DNA from: Ischnura elegans
Lineage: Eukaryota > Arthropoda > Insecta > Odonata > Coenagrionidae
Direction of reading: 5' to 3'
Assembly (NCBI RefSeq): GCF_921293095.1
Contig: NC_060259.1
Location: forward strand, 4,526,001 to 4,590,000
DNA length: 64,000 nucleotides
Shown here: piece by piece, positions 1 through 10,868 of the stretch
Layout: every line of letters starts with the position of its first letter
Position numbering within the stretch: the stretch's first letter is position 1
Notes under the pieces: model-generated
Told to the model about the DNA's origin: nothing
Seen by the model: only the letters and a program-made list of their open reading frames with translations
Databases searched by the model: none
Program-made: the position numbers and the translations under genes

Positions 1-93
1 CTAGGATACACATGAAAGTGTGAACGTGCAAAGGAGGCGAGAAATCAGTACTAGTATCTGAGCTATGAAAAAACACTTCATAGTTATTATAAG

Positions 94-194
94 TTATAAT
101 AATATAAATGTTATATAAGTTATAATAAATATAAATGTGAATGTAATATAATGAAATGCCATACCATCCCCAGCATTCCTGCTGCTCTCTCCAC
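94..194 (-). other. Possible alternative last exon of the 477-1144 gene
   Basis: A TTTGCAG acceptor precedes GTGGAGAG, nearly the same first bases as the main last exon at 703 (GTGGAGAT). Spliced from exon 2 it continues in frame to a TAA at 96-94 and encodes mostly hydrophobic residues. This looks like a duplicated or mutually exclusive terminal exon. It is an inference from sequence similarity and phase only. Confidence 0.3.
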
Positions 195-476
195 CTGCAA
201 ATAACACAGCCGATATTAAATCCAAAAGCAATCAGAATCATACTGAGGTTAAAATGAACTTAATCTACTAAGTATACCCAATGCAAGACGAAAACGTGAT
301 AGCCACTACACAAAACACCAACGGCATTTATGTATTCCCGGCATTTTAAGAAATTCATTATATTAAAACAGTACTGTCACAATATCAGAAAAATCACAGA
401 CGTAGTATTAAAAAAATACACAGCAACATACACTAACGTATTTGTGGCCTAGTAATAACATCGTCAACTTAACAGC

Positions 477-1144
477 CTAAGCCTTGCCGTCAAAGGAGAT
501 CTCCCCTCGTGCTAGCTTGGCCAAGGGAGGCTCATCGTCTAAGTCTTCTAGAACAAAATAATAAAAAATGCTCATTAACGCAACAGGATGATTTGCAAAC
601 AGGCTGTAATTGTAAAAAGCTTTGCGGGATATCTTACCGTCAACGCCTGATGCAACGTGGGCAGCCGGCTGTGTAGCGGTTGTGGCCATGCTGCCATCTC
701 CACCTGTAAATATCAGAAATCAAAATCTCAGAATTGCAGCGAAACTGTAGTAGTATAAAATAAAGAAATAACTGTATTTAATGCACGGGAAAACGTAGCT
801 AATTGATAGTAAAACAATGCAGTGATACCTACACGCACATGTTCATAGCATAGAAGAGCGGCACGATACTTACGTCTCATTTTCGAGAAATATTCACAGA
901 AAAATACATACGTAGTAACAAAGATAACATTATAATACACGAGTTTATAATAATGAAACGCAAGAGGCATTGACTTACGCTCTAGCGGCGGCCGGTGGTC
1001 CGGGCCACGTGTTTCACAAACAGGATCTTCTAAAATGAAAAAAATAACACGGAAATAAGAAATACATGTCCAAAGAGAGAAATAGTTTCATTAAAACATT
1101 TCATAAAGACGTAGTAACATACCTTGTGCCCTCACGGACTTCAT
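477..1144 (-). CDS. Putative three-exon small gene
   Basis: I do not recognise the product. Seen: an ATG at 1144, exon 1 (1144-1123) ending at a GTATGT donor, exon 2 (1029-979) between a TTTTAG acceptor and a GTAAGT donor, and exon 3 (703-477) after a TTTACAG acceptor. The exon lengths are 22, 51 and 227 bases, and the joined frame stays open for 99 codons to the TAA at 477. The last exon encodes an aromatic segment (motif AFYNYSLF) followed by an acidic tail (LEDLDDEPP). A second acceptor at 195-197 would give an alternative last exon (194-94) in the same phase with a short hydrophobic tail. The model rests on canonical splice sites and an unbroken joined frame; expression is inferred. It could instead be chance ORFs in AT-rich DNA. 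Confidence 0.45.
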
Positions 1145-1500
1145 TAGGTTAGTGGCGAACACCATGTCTGAAAGAGGTAAAATTCGCATTTGTAATCGAG
1201 CTCTTCCACCATACATAATTTTTAAAACACAATTACAATTATATAAATTTACGATATCTTGTGTGTGCCTTTTCCGCTACCGCTGGAGTGACTTTAGCGA
1301 AAAGACGCGTCCTGACTCCGCGTCCAGCAGTTGCAGGGTTACCATGCCTTCCATTATTTGTGATTTACTCCCTTCAAATTTCCGCCACAAAATGACTCGC
1401 TTCTCCTCAAACCCTAGTTTTCACAGAAGCGTCTGGAGCGAGGCGGGAAACGGGTGTGTGACGTTTTCCGTGACGTCACACCTTAACCTGTAGCGCTCCG
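1145..1500 (-). promoter_or_regulatory. GC-richer presumed promoter region of the 477-1144 gene
   Basis: This stretch has more C+G and CpG than the AT-rich DNA around it. It contains the palindrome TGACGTCA at 1471-1478, the classic CREB/ATF binding site, and a second TGACG half-site just before it. It lies directly upstream of the ATG at 1144 on the minus strand. No TATA box is obvious. Its promoter role is inferred from position and composition. Confidence 0.25.
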
Positions 1501-1767
1501 TAGCGAATAACGGACCGCTTGGGAGCTCGTCGGTGGCGCTACGAAGAATTAGTAGCGTTCAACGGACCGCACCCAAAGAGTGGTCGTGTGATAAGAAAGC
1601 CTCAGCGGTACATTCAAGAGTGTTGAATCATGTATTTACTTACCATCATGTATATATTTTGTTGAACATATTGTTAATTCATGTTATTTGTTATTACATT
1701 GTTTTAAGATGGGTATTTATTTCGTTCAGATTCAGCTAACATAAGTGAATTAATTAATTCAATTCTT

Positions 1768-1951
1768 AAAAAAGGGGAGATGTTGATGTAGTTGCAAAAG
1801 TGGCCGTGAGATGGCATCAGCGCCACCTCACTATTTACCTGTGGGTCGGCCACACACACTTATTCTGTGCAGTCTACTGTATGAGCTCGCCGAATAAACA
1901 TCTACGGATAATTGCATTCTTTTAATTGCTCATGATCGAACCCGATCAACA
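1768..1951 (+). mobile_element. Polypurine tract and LTR of a Copia-type retrotransposon (solo 3' end)
   Basis: A purine run (AAAAAAGGGGAGA, 1768-1780) sits directly before TGTTGATG at 1781. The repeat ends in ATCAACA at 1951, giving a 171-bp unit bounded by TGTTG...CAACA, the usual ends of Ty1/Copia LTRs. A polyadenylation signal AATAAA lies inside at about 1894. No gag-pol coding region precedes it and no second LTR is present, so this is a 3' relic. The AT-rich 270 bases upstream probably belong to the same element. Confidence 0.55.
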
Positions 1952-2014
1952 TCGACAGGGGATGAGTTGCAACAGTGATTTCTAAAGTTATAGGGCAGAA
2001 AAAAAATTAGCCTT

Positions 2015-2095
2015 CATTTGATCTTGAACCTAGGACCTACATATTAGAGGATCATGAACTAGTGATGTAACAACCTCGGCTATCGAGGTACTTGA
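2015..2095 (-). mobile_element. tRNA-derived SINE head (A and B boxes)
   Basis: On the minus strand, TAGCCGAGG (about 2082-2074) matches a pol III A box and GGTTCAAGATC (2030-2020) matches a B box, with about 45 bases between them. That is the layout of a tRNA-like promoter, but no full cloverleaf or acceptor stem can be drawn, so I call it a SINE head. The body would run leftward from 2015 toward 1955. Ends and target duplication were not resolved. Confidence 0.45.
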
Positions 2096-2854
2096 CAGGG
2101 TTAGCTTCTCAACGGAACTTATACTACAAAATCTTAAGATGAGAATCGCACCCGGGCCTATAGGGAAGAAAGCTGTGACTTTTTTCTACGACACCTATTT
2201 CGTTTCAGAAAATAAGATCGGCATTCAAATACTGAACATCACTCTAGCAATGTCTCATTGTCAGCCACACAAATAGGTTACATCCTAAAACGTGAATGGA
2301 AGAACTTCTAAATGAGCTTTTTTCGCACAATTATAGAAACTATTGTGTACAGTGGCGTAGTTAGGAATTTCTTTTGGGGGGGGGGTCCAAAACCAGGTGG
2401 GAAAAGTTTTGAAAAACAGCCCAGACGGCACAGGAAGTTTTCGTACCTAAATACGAGGGTGGACAATCAAGATACAAAAATCGCGCTTAGGAAGTTACTT
2501 AGAAGGTTTTGTTTCTTTATTTCCTTTAATGACGAAAAAAGATGCAAGAGGACTGGCAAATTCATATGCATCGATAAAATTGTATCTCATCGATAAAACT
2601 GTATTCGGTCTGGGACTATTTTCTTTCGCGGGTGGTGCCATCTGGTGCCATCGTGCCCTATCCTCCTAGAAAGATCACATGCCTTCACAAGCCGTTGGAG
2701 ATCGCGTCGTTTACGTCACGTCTCACTACATTTCAGGGATTTTTGTGGTTAAGTTAGTGAAGAATAGAGTGTCTGGTAATGTGGAAGTTTCCCTTATTCT
2801 TTAATTTCATTCACTGGGCTTCAGAAACGTGTTTGTGAGATATTTTTGTTAGAA

Positions 2855-3596
2855 ATGCCTTTCGTGTGTGTATTGTCGGGATGTAATGGAAACTCCGGGA
2901 CATATGGTTCAAGTTTTTAGCTCTCCAAAAGATCCTGAGTTGAAGAAGAAGTGCATTTGGGCGATAAGAAGAAAACATTTCACCCCTACGAAAAACTGTG
3001 AGGTATGTACTCTACCTCGCTGTAATTATTTGGATGTAATTTTAAGTCAGAAGTGGCTATTCAGTACTAAAAATGGTGATTCAAAATATTGTAGCAGCAA
3101 TTCTTTTGAAAATTCTTGCATTTTAGTTGTCTTTTTTGTATTAATTCATTCGGTAAACGTGTGGTTAAAGGAGAAACTAGGAATAAGCTGCCAAGTTTAT
3201 AGGATCGAATATTGCTTCTTAGCTTGCCCTATGGTGTATTACGCGTCGGCTTTCATCATTTCAAATTATCTTATGCTATAGTTTAAAACAATAAAAATAT
3301 CAGGCATACAAATATTTACTATATTTACGAGCCTAGTAATTTGATTTCTCATGCAGAAATACCAAAAATTGGAAATGATTTGACCTAATAAGTTACATGG
3401 TATTTTATTATTTATTAATTTTAGGTGTGTGAGCTTCACATTGCACCATTGTGATATCAGAAAGTAATCTGTGGCCTTGGACGAGAAGACGAGGAGAAAA
3501 TTCTTGCTGAATGGAAGGTGCCCAGATTGGAGGAAGGTACCATTGCTTCACTGTTACCTGTCGCCAAGAAGACAGACATTGTGGCAGAAGTGACAT
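2855..3596 (+). pseudogene. THAP-domain gene relic (copy A), two exons
   Basis: Exon 1 starts at ATG 2855 and ends at 3002 before a GTATGT donor. Exon 2 starts at 3425 after TTTTAG. The C2CH zinc-binding pattern is visible: CVLSGC near the start and VCELH at the start of exon 2, followed by PRLEEGTIASLLP, the kind of segment that closes a THAP domain. The frame shifts near 2908, between the first Cys pair and the FSSPKDPE segment, and a TGA follows VCELHIAPL. The gene is therefore broken. Copy B shares the frameshift, so it predates amplification. Confidence 0.5.
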
Positions 3597-4395
3597 ATTT
3601 GTGGATGTGGATTTGATTTGTGCAAGTTGGTGCAGTGATAGTGGACGTTCATCGGAGAAAGCATTGACGATAGTTTGTATGTATCGACCAGTCCTCTTTT
3701 AAATAATTTTCTATTCGAAAGAGAATAAGAGTAATTGTTTCGCTAAATTAGATGTGGGATAGAAGAGAAAATTGGAAATATTATTGTGGTTGACAATAGA
3801 AAATACATAATATATGTATTGTATTTCTGTGGGTTTTTTCTTTCCTGCCTCTTTAAAATTTCTTGCGGTGGTGACTTCATGCAAAGTAAGTATAAAATCG
3901 GAGGTGTGATCTAAGAGATAACATGTTTTATTTTACAAGTGTTTATGCTGGTGATTTGGCAGGACTTTCATATTTTTAATAGGTTGATACATTTACTGCA
4001 GTTACCTAGGGACTTTTACTCATACCAAATAATTTTTCAAATACTTTAGCGCCTGATATGGGTAAGTTTTAGTAGCTGAGACTGAACTATACGTTAATTT
4101 TTGCTTGCATTTTGATGAATTCGATCATACTAATAGCAGATGTGTCAGCAATCCTGTTTCATCGGCAATTTTTATTTAAAAATCTTATTTCGTCAGGCTT
4201 TAGGGTAAGCTTTTTAATGCTCGTGGGCTATGTGATGTCTTATTTAGTGTCAAAATTAATAAGAATTTACTCTCATTAACATCTCAAGGTTTCCAAGTAA
4301 GTACGAGCCACTTAACAATGCTGGATGCTGGTGGTGCGTGAATTAGCCGTGAGAATCTCATTTTTCGCAGAGTTATTTAAGTGGCCGAGTAAGTT

Positions 4396-4552
4396 TTGTA
4401 AGTTCTCAATGGGTAAATAATACTATATCATGAATTCTAATTACCATGAAAAACTCACAACCGACAAAAACTTTGTCGGTCGTGAGTCTTTCATGGTAAT
4501 TAGAATTCATGATATGGTGTTATTTACCTATTGAGAACTTACAATTCATTCG
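4396..4552. repeat. Long palindrome inside transposon copy A
   Basis: The sequence reads inward from both sides with arms of about 75 bases (for example TTCATGGTAATTAGAATTC against its complement) around a centre near 4475. A shorter version occurs in copy B at about 5627-5708. Such DNA would extrude a hairpin and is prone to deletion, which may explain the length difference between copies. Confidence 0.6.
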
Positions 4553-5237
4553 TATCAAGGTTCTCGCTACGGTCGGTAGTTATCGATTGTGTTGCGTTCG
4601 ATACATTTTTCGATCGTGCGAGTTACGATATAACTAATTTCGACCTAATCGATTGAGATTAGCCTGAGTGCCGTGTTCCTGCGCGCTATGTATCCAATCG
4701 TACGTGCTTAGTAGCGGACATTCACATGCTGCGTACGCGCTTCGTCGACAGGCCGCGAATGGTATGTATCCATTGACGAAAAGCGACGGAGCGGCACAGT
4801 ATCCCCTTAGTCAATGGGTACTATGTACATACGAATTAGATACGGAGGGTTCTGTGCCGTCTGGGAGGATAGTAAGTATTGGGATTCAACTTATTCAAAC
4901 ACTTTTCATGATCGAAAAAACTTCAATAGTCAAAGAAATATTTTTTAAATTCATTATTTTTCAATATTTTGATTTCTTTTATGAAGGAAAACGATTGTGT
5001 TTTTATACTACGGGGGGGCGGAGGGTCCGAACCCTCCGGACCCCACCCCTGGCCGCGCCACTGAATATGTATATTATTGTTTTCCTCAAGGAAATTTTAA
5101 AGATTAGTTGTGTAGCCCGCCTATCTTTGCTTTCAAAGACTGCTTACGTCCTTGTACGGAACTCAATACTCTTTAGCAGGTGAAAGTAGCTGAGAAGACA
5201 CTTTCAGGATATGTTTTCCTCAGTTATAGATAAATGC

Positions 5238-5380
5238 TAAGTCCCAAGGAAGGGTAGACTAAGGATTTTTCTCTCCTTCCCTTACCCTTAATGGTGGGTA
5301 TAGGAAGGGTAGATGGATGGTAAGGGAAGGAGTTCCAAGGAAGGGTACACGAAGGATTTTTCTCTCCTTCCCTTACCCTT
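5238..5380. repeat. 91-bp minisatellite, left part
   Basis: About one and a half units of a 91-bp repeat built from GGAAGGGTACACG, TTTTTCTCTCCTTCCC and TTACCCTTAATGGTGGG. The last full unit runs 5290-5380 and is cut exactly there by transposon copy B. The array resumes at 7730. Confidence 0.75.
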
Positions 5381-7729
5381 CCCAGACGGCACAGAACCCT
5401 CCGTATCTAATTCGTATGTACATAGTACCCATTGACTACGGGGATACTATGCCGCTTCGTCGCTTTTCGTCAATGGATACTTTCCATTCGCGGCCTGTCG
5501 ACGAAGCGCGTAAGCAGCATGTGAATGTCCGCTACGAAGCACGTACGATAGGATACAAAGCGCGCAGGAACACAGCACTCAGGCTAATCTCAATGGATGA
5601 GAATGTTATGAATCATTATGAATTGTAAGTTCTCAATAGGTAAATAATACTATATCATGAATTCTAATTACCATGATACAGTACTATTTACCTATTGAGA
5701 ACATACAAAACTTACTCGGCCACTTAAATAACTGCGAGAAATGAGATTCTCAAGGCTAATTCACGCACCCCCAGAATTCTTAAGTGGCTCGTACTTACAT
5801 GGAAACCTTGAGATGTTAATAAGAGTAAATTCTTATTAATTTTGACACTAAATAAGACATCACATAGCCCACGAGCATTAACAAGCTTACCCTAAAGCCT
5901 GACGAAATAAATTTTCAAATAAAAATTGCCGATGAAACAGGATTGCTGACACATCTGCTATTAGTATGATCGAATTCATCAAAATGCAAGCAAAAATTAA
6001 CGTATAGTTCAGTCTCAGCTACTAAAACTTACCCATATCAGGCGCTAAAGTATTTGAAAAATTATTTGGGATGAGTAAAAGTCTCTAGGTCACTGCAGTA
6101 AATGTATCAACCTATTAAAAATATGAAAGTCCTGCCAAATCACCAGCATAAACACTTGTAAAATAAAACATGTTATCTCTTAGATCACACCTCCGATTTT
6201 ATACTTACTTTGCATGAAGTCACCACCACAAGAAATTTTAAAGAGGCAGGAAAGAAAAAACCCACAGAAATACAATACATATATTATGTATTTTCTATTG
6301 TCAACCACAATAATATTTCCAATTTTTTCTTTTATCCCACATCTAATTTAGCGAAACAATTACTCTTATTCTCTTTCGAATAGAAAATTATTTAAAAGAG
6401 GACTGGTCGATACATACAAACTATCGTCAATACTTTCTCCGATGAACGTCCACTATCACTGCACCAACTTGCACAAATCAAATCCACATCCACAAATATG
6501 TCACTTCTGCCACAATGTCTGTCTTCTTGGCGACAGGTAACAGTGAATCAATGGTACCTTCCTCCAATCTGGGCACCTTCAATTCAGCAAGAATTTTCTC
6601 CTCGTTTTTTCGTCCAAGGCCACAGATTACTTTCTGATATCACAATGGTGCGATGTGAAGCTCACACACCTAAAATTAATAAATAATAAAATACCATGTA
6701 ACTTATTAGGTCAAATCATTTCCAATTTTTGGTATTTCTGCATGAGAAATCAAATTACTAGGCTCGTAAATATAGTAAATATTTGTATGCCTGATATTTT
6801 TATTGTTTTAAAATATAGCATAAGATAATTTGAAATGATGAAAGCCGACGTGTAATACGCCATAGGGCAAGCTAAGAAGCAATATTTGATCCTATAAACT
6901 TGGCAGCTTATTCCTAGTTTCTCCTTTAACCACACGTTTACCGAATGAATTAATACAAAAAAGACAACTAAAATGCAAGAATTTTCAAAAGAATTGCTGC
7001 TACAATATTTTGAATCACCATTTTTAGTACTGAATAGTACTATAGTACTTCAGTACTGAATAGTTCGGGATGTTGATGCATCAACATCCCGAAGCCACTT
7101 CTAACTTAAAATTACATCCAAATAATTACAGCGAGAAAGAGTACATACCTCACAGTTTTTCGTAGGGGTGAAATGTTTTCTTCTTATCGCCCAAATGCAC
7201 TTCTTCTTCAACTCAGGATCTTTTGGAAAGCTAAAAACTTGAACCATGTCCCGTTGTTTCCATTACATCCCGACAATACACACACGAAAGGCACTTTTAA
7301 CAAAAATATCTCACAAACACGTTTCTGAAGCCCAGTGAATGAAATTAAAGAATAAGGGAAACTTCACCATTACCAGACACTCTATTTTTCACAAACTTAA
7401 CCACAAAAATCCCTGAAATGTGGTGAGACGTGACGTAAACGATGCGATCTCCAACGGTTTGTGCCAGCTTGTGAAGGCATGTGATCTTTCTAGGAGGATA
7501 TGGCCCGATGGCACCACCCGCGAAAGAAAATAGTCCCAGACCGAATACAGTTTTATCGATGAGATACAATTTTATCGATGCATATGAATTTGCCAGTCCT
7601 CTTGCATCTTTTTTCGTCATTAAAGGAAATAAAGAAACAAAACCTTTTTAGTAACTTCCTAAGCACGATTTTTGTATCTTGATGGTCCACCCTCGTATTC
7701 AGGTACGAAAACTTCCTGTGCCGTCTGGG
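5381..7729 (-). mobile_element. THAP-domain DNA transposon, copy B (inserted in minisatellite)
   Basis: A 2349-bp inverted copy of the element at 2420-4865, with the same 14-bp terminal repeat (CCCAGACGGCACAG). It splits a 91-bp minisatellite: the left flank ends in CCCTT at 5380 and the right flank starts TTAATGG at 7730, so TT is duplicated. This empty-site comparison fixes the element ends precisely. It differs from copy A by indels, including a small insert at about 7040-7092 that holds a perfect palindrome around GATGCATC. Confidence 0.65.
6540..7289 (-). pseudogene. THAP-domain gene relic (copy B)
   Basis: This matches the two-exon THAP relic of copy A, including the same internal frameshift. 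The start codon position of copy A reads GTG here (near 7288). The exon 2 counterpart is at about 6665-6500. The gene is broken and not expected to give a functional THAP protein. Confidence 0.45.
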
Positions 7730-8274
7730 TTAATGGTGGGTAGAGGAAGGGTACACGGATGGTAAGCGAAGGAGTTCCAAGGAAGGGTACACGAAGGATT
7801 TTCCTCTCCTTCCCTTACCCTTAATGGTGGGTAGAGGAAGGGTACACGGATGGTAAGGGAAGGAGTTCCAAAGAAGGGTACACGAAGGATTTTTCTATCC
7901 TTCCCTTACCCTTAATGGTGGGTAGAGGAAGGGTTGACGGATGGTAAGGGAAGGAGTTCCAAGGAAGGGTACACGAAGGATTTTTCTCTCCTTCCCTTAC
8001 CCTTAATGGTGGGTAGAGGAAGGGTACACGGATGGTAAGGGAAGGAGTCCCAAGGAAGGGTACACGAAGGATTTTTCTATCCTTCCCTTACCCTTAAGGG
8101 GTTAGATGGAAGATGGGACTTTCTAGTCCCAATCTCGCCCAATAAAGACGTATTATTATTATTATTATTAATGGTGGGTAGAGGAAGGGTACACAGATGG
8201 TAAGGGAAGGAGTTCCAAGGAAGGGTACACGAAGGATTTTTCTATCCTTCCCTTACCCTTAATGGTGGGTATTA
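7730..8274. repeat. 91-bp minisatellite, right part
   Basis: Units begin with AATGGTGGGTAGAGGAAGGG at 7732, 7823, 7914, 8005 and 8170, with a remnant at 8261. Spacing is exactly 91 except where a LINE-like tail is inserted at about 8097-8169. Each unit contains inverted GGAAGGG / CCCTTCC segments, so single strands can fold. Confidence 0.8.
8097..8169 (+). mobile_element. 3' tail of a non-LTR retrotransposon or SINE
   Basis: A 70-odd base insert in the minisatellite reads GGGGTTAGATGG...CCCAATAAAGACG followed by a (TTA)n run. An AATAAA-like signal followed by a short tandem trinucleotide tail is typical of 5'-truncated LINE copies. It interrupts one 91-bp unit at CCCTTAA, and TTAA recurs on the far side. 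Confidence 0.5.
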
Positions 8275-8275
8275 A

Positions 8276-9204
8276 TATACTAGAAAAAGAAACTTCACAC
8301 ACAGCTTTGATCTTGATAGCTTGATCGTGAAATGTCAATGTACCTACACGATGAACAACCGAGGTGAACACGACACTGACAATGTTTACATTGCTGTCAG
8401 ACATTAATCGATATGGTAATAGCACTGTTTACAATTCAATCACGATGGAGCACGGATAATTACAACTCTTAGCCGATATTTTTCAACCTATCCAAACTTT
8501 GTACATTGCATCCACTGGCACTGTGATTATCAGCAGAAGATTAACGGGAGTTGTCACATTGACATTAACACAATTTTGGCACAAAAGATGTTTGTAGAAA
8601 TTTCCAAGCAGCGAGCAAAAAATCTATTCAAATTTGAAATATACTCTTAATTTTCAACGTTGGTGAGGTTGTAATTCACACGAAATGAAGAATTTAACAT
8701 GGTGACAAGCAAAATTTACCGGCACTTGGATTTAGCCTTGCAACCGCTTGCAAGCGAGGAATCACTGCGCACGGTCAAAAAAGTAGTCCCAATTTTAGTA
8801 AGTCATAATGAGGTTATTATGTATTCAATTTAGAAAATATTTGCATGGCTGAATTTGACATAAAATTAAAAACATTTTAAAATTACACACGATTAATTTT
8901 TCGATAAATCAAGCTCCAATATCAGATTCGCCTTAGAAATTTTTCATACTACTCATAGTTGTCTCCCATCCGGTCGGGAGAAACAGTTCTCTCTACCGAG
9001 TTACAGACTTGGGTCGGGAGACAATTTTGAGAACTCTTTCTCCCAAATGAGGCGCCCCAAGTTACAGACTTGCCCTCCTGAACTACCCCAACAACACACA
9101 TTTGGATATACATATGTATATATATTGTATTTTCATGGGTCACATACATATATATTTTTGTTATGTATTGCATCTGTAGTACATATGTATTATTGAATGT
9201 ATTT
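8276..9204. other. AT-rich DNA without a supported gene
   Basis: I see no ORF with convincing coding character, no clear terminal repeats and no RNA gene here. Short ORFs on both strands have biased composition and no recognisable motif. Confidence 0.5.
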
Positions 9205-9377
9205 CCTTTGTATTCATACATATGTAAAAGTGGCACTTGTTACACGATAAATACATTTGTATTTTTTGTGTATTTTTGAAATTTGGATACTTATGTAAAT
9301 GTGGTCAAAAATACACAAAAATACAAATGTATTTATCGTGTAACACGTACCACTTTTACATATGTATGAATACAGAG
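9205..9377. repeat. Inverted repeat with 65-base arms
   Basis: The arm at about 9212-9277 (containing CATATGTAAAAGTGGCAC) is repeated in reverse complement at about 9305-9369, with a 27-base spacer. The arms are rich in TACATATGTA. It could be a small foldback element. TACATATGTA-type motifs also spread through 9100-9430 and 11860-12170. Confidence 0.65.
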
Positions 9378-10828
9378 GAAATACACATGTAAATGTGGTC
9401 AAAAATACACAAAATATACATTATGTATATCTCCTGTAATACTTGGGAGGTAGATTTTCGTGGCGTCTTGCGAAATGTTCATAAACATTTTTTCCAGAAA
9501 TAATATGTTCACAGCAAACGCCAGATTTCCCTATTTTAATGACCATTCATCCATTCGAATTTATACCCAGAAAGCTTAAAAATAAATCATATACTGGTCG
9601 ATGTGATCAAGGGTAGTAAAGATGGCGGCTATTTATGTTAATTTGTAAATGCACGCGAAATACAGACGTATTACATATGTAAAATTCAGTTTCTATCCGC
9701 GAAATATACACATGGAAAAATGGTTCACAATACATGAACAATAAAAAAACATAGTACTTGCACAGATCAAAAGTCAAAGCGAAGTTTGATTTTTTAAACA
9801 ATATTTTAATGTAGCTGTTTAGACAAAAAATTAAATTCTCAATTCCGCGGCTCACTGTCGCCAGGGAAGTGAGTGGGATACAGTTATAATCTCGTTGACA
9901 GTAAACCTCGGCATTTCGTTCGAGACTACGAGAACGTGCTGTAGGAGGAACTCCGGCATCTACGCTACTAAACAAAAGGACATCCGTTATTAACTAGCTA
10001 CTGATGTATAATTAATTTTATATTTGTTTGTATTATTATACTTATTGGAAGAATTGATATGACATATGATTTATCTTTTATTGTATTGTACGCCTACATA
10101 GACTGCATTAATTATGTTATTTGAGTATATTTGGATAAAACTATTGGCGCAATGTGGTCAACACATTGCGCCAATAGAGGTAATTATTTTGTTTATGTTT
10201 GGCTATTGTTTTCCTTTTTTGTTGAGTTATGTATCGAGGAGACTGGTGTCCATTGAAGTTATATGGTAAAACATAGTAATGTCAATCTTGTACGTATAAA
10301 TTAATAGATTATGCGTCGTATAGTAATTCCGTGCTTCGCGGCTGAAGTTACATTTTTTCTTCTCTTAATTAAGAGCAGAAAAAATTGTTTAGAGGAATGT
10401 TTTCGTTCACGTGTAAGTTGTTTTATCGCTGTTTATTACCACAACCTACTGTATTGTAGTTCTTGCATTCCTAGTTATCCTATAGGATACCATATATGCT
10501 TCAGTCATAACATCTTTGACCGTAGACTTATCAGCGTAGCCTTGTCACTGATAGATTCCTCGAGGTTCCGAGCGGTTTTGCCCTCTACTTCTAATTATTT
10601 AACGAACAACAAGTATTGGTCGTGTAATATCGGTTCCCTTAAAGCAAAATGTAATATTTCTTTCATCTTGAAATGCAGTCAATCATGGTGCATTTCGTCA
10701 TTATTATTAACACAAGATAAATACGTAATTTTCATGCGAAAGTTTGTCATTATATGTAAGAAAAAGGTGCGTACGGGCCAAATTAATTAATTATAATTTT
10801 CTTTTCATGCTCTTTCGCGCATACCCAG
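9378..10828. other. AT-rich DNA, no confident gene
   Basis: A 159-codon open frame at 10311-10790 and a 122-codon frame at 9975-9607 (minus) exist, but neither shows a motif or family resemblance. A short inverted pair (GCGCAATGTG... / ...CACATTGCGC, about 10146-10175) is present. I support nothing further. Confidence 0.4.
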
Positions 10829-10868
10829 CAGGCGACGATGTAAATAGCTTGGCCTGGACAAGAGGAGA

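Larger units (their letters stand above)
2420..4865 (+). mobile_element. THAP-domain DNA transposon, copy A
   Basis: A 2446-bp element bounded by the inverted repeat CCCAGACGGCACAG (2420) and CTGTGCCGTCTGGG (ending 4865), with AG immediately outside both ends. It carries a THAP-like zinc-finger gene relic (2855-3596) and a long AT-rich tail, and a near-identical copy lies inverted at 5381-7729. THAP domains are known DNA-binding domains of P-element, Kolobok and related transposases. No catalytic transposase region is visible, so this is probably a non-autonomous derivative. Confidence 0.6.
2350..5063. mobile_element. Possible outer element with CAGTGGCG ends
   Basis: The left end reads CAGTGGCGTAGTTAGG followed by a G run. 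The right end (about 5008-5063) reads as the inverted version, ending in CCTGGCCGCGCCACTG. Inverted CAGTGGCG termini with G/C-rich subterminal DNA occur on many animal DNA transposons. The left THAP transposon copy (2420-4865) would be nested inside it. Flanking duplications are not convincing. Confidence 0.35.

Noticed and set aside
2015..2095. Functional tRNA gene
   Set aside because: A and B boxes are present but no acceptor stem or full cloverleaf can be formed.
4668..5183. 171-codon plus-strand ORF
   Set aside because: It crosses the terminus of transposon copy A and a G/C-run element end, so it joins unrelated sequences.
5381..7729. piggyBac-type TTAA target duplication
   Set aside because: The left flank has only TT, not TTAA. 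The exact empty-site comparison supports a 2-bp duplication.
10311..10790. 159-codon plus-strand ORF
   Set aside because: Composition is Cys/Ser/Ile-rich without motifs, there is no clear promoter or splice context, and AT-rich surroundings make chance ORFs likely.
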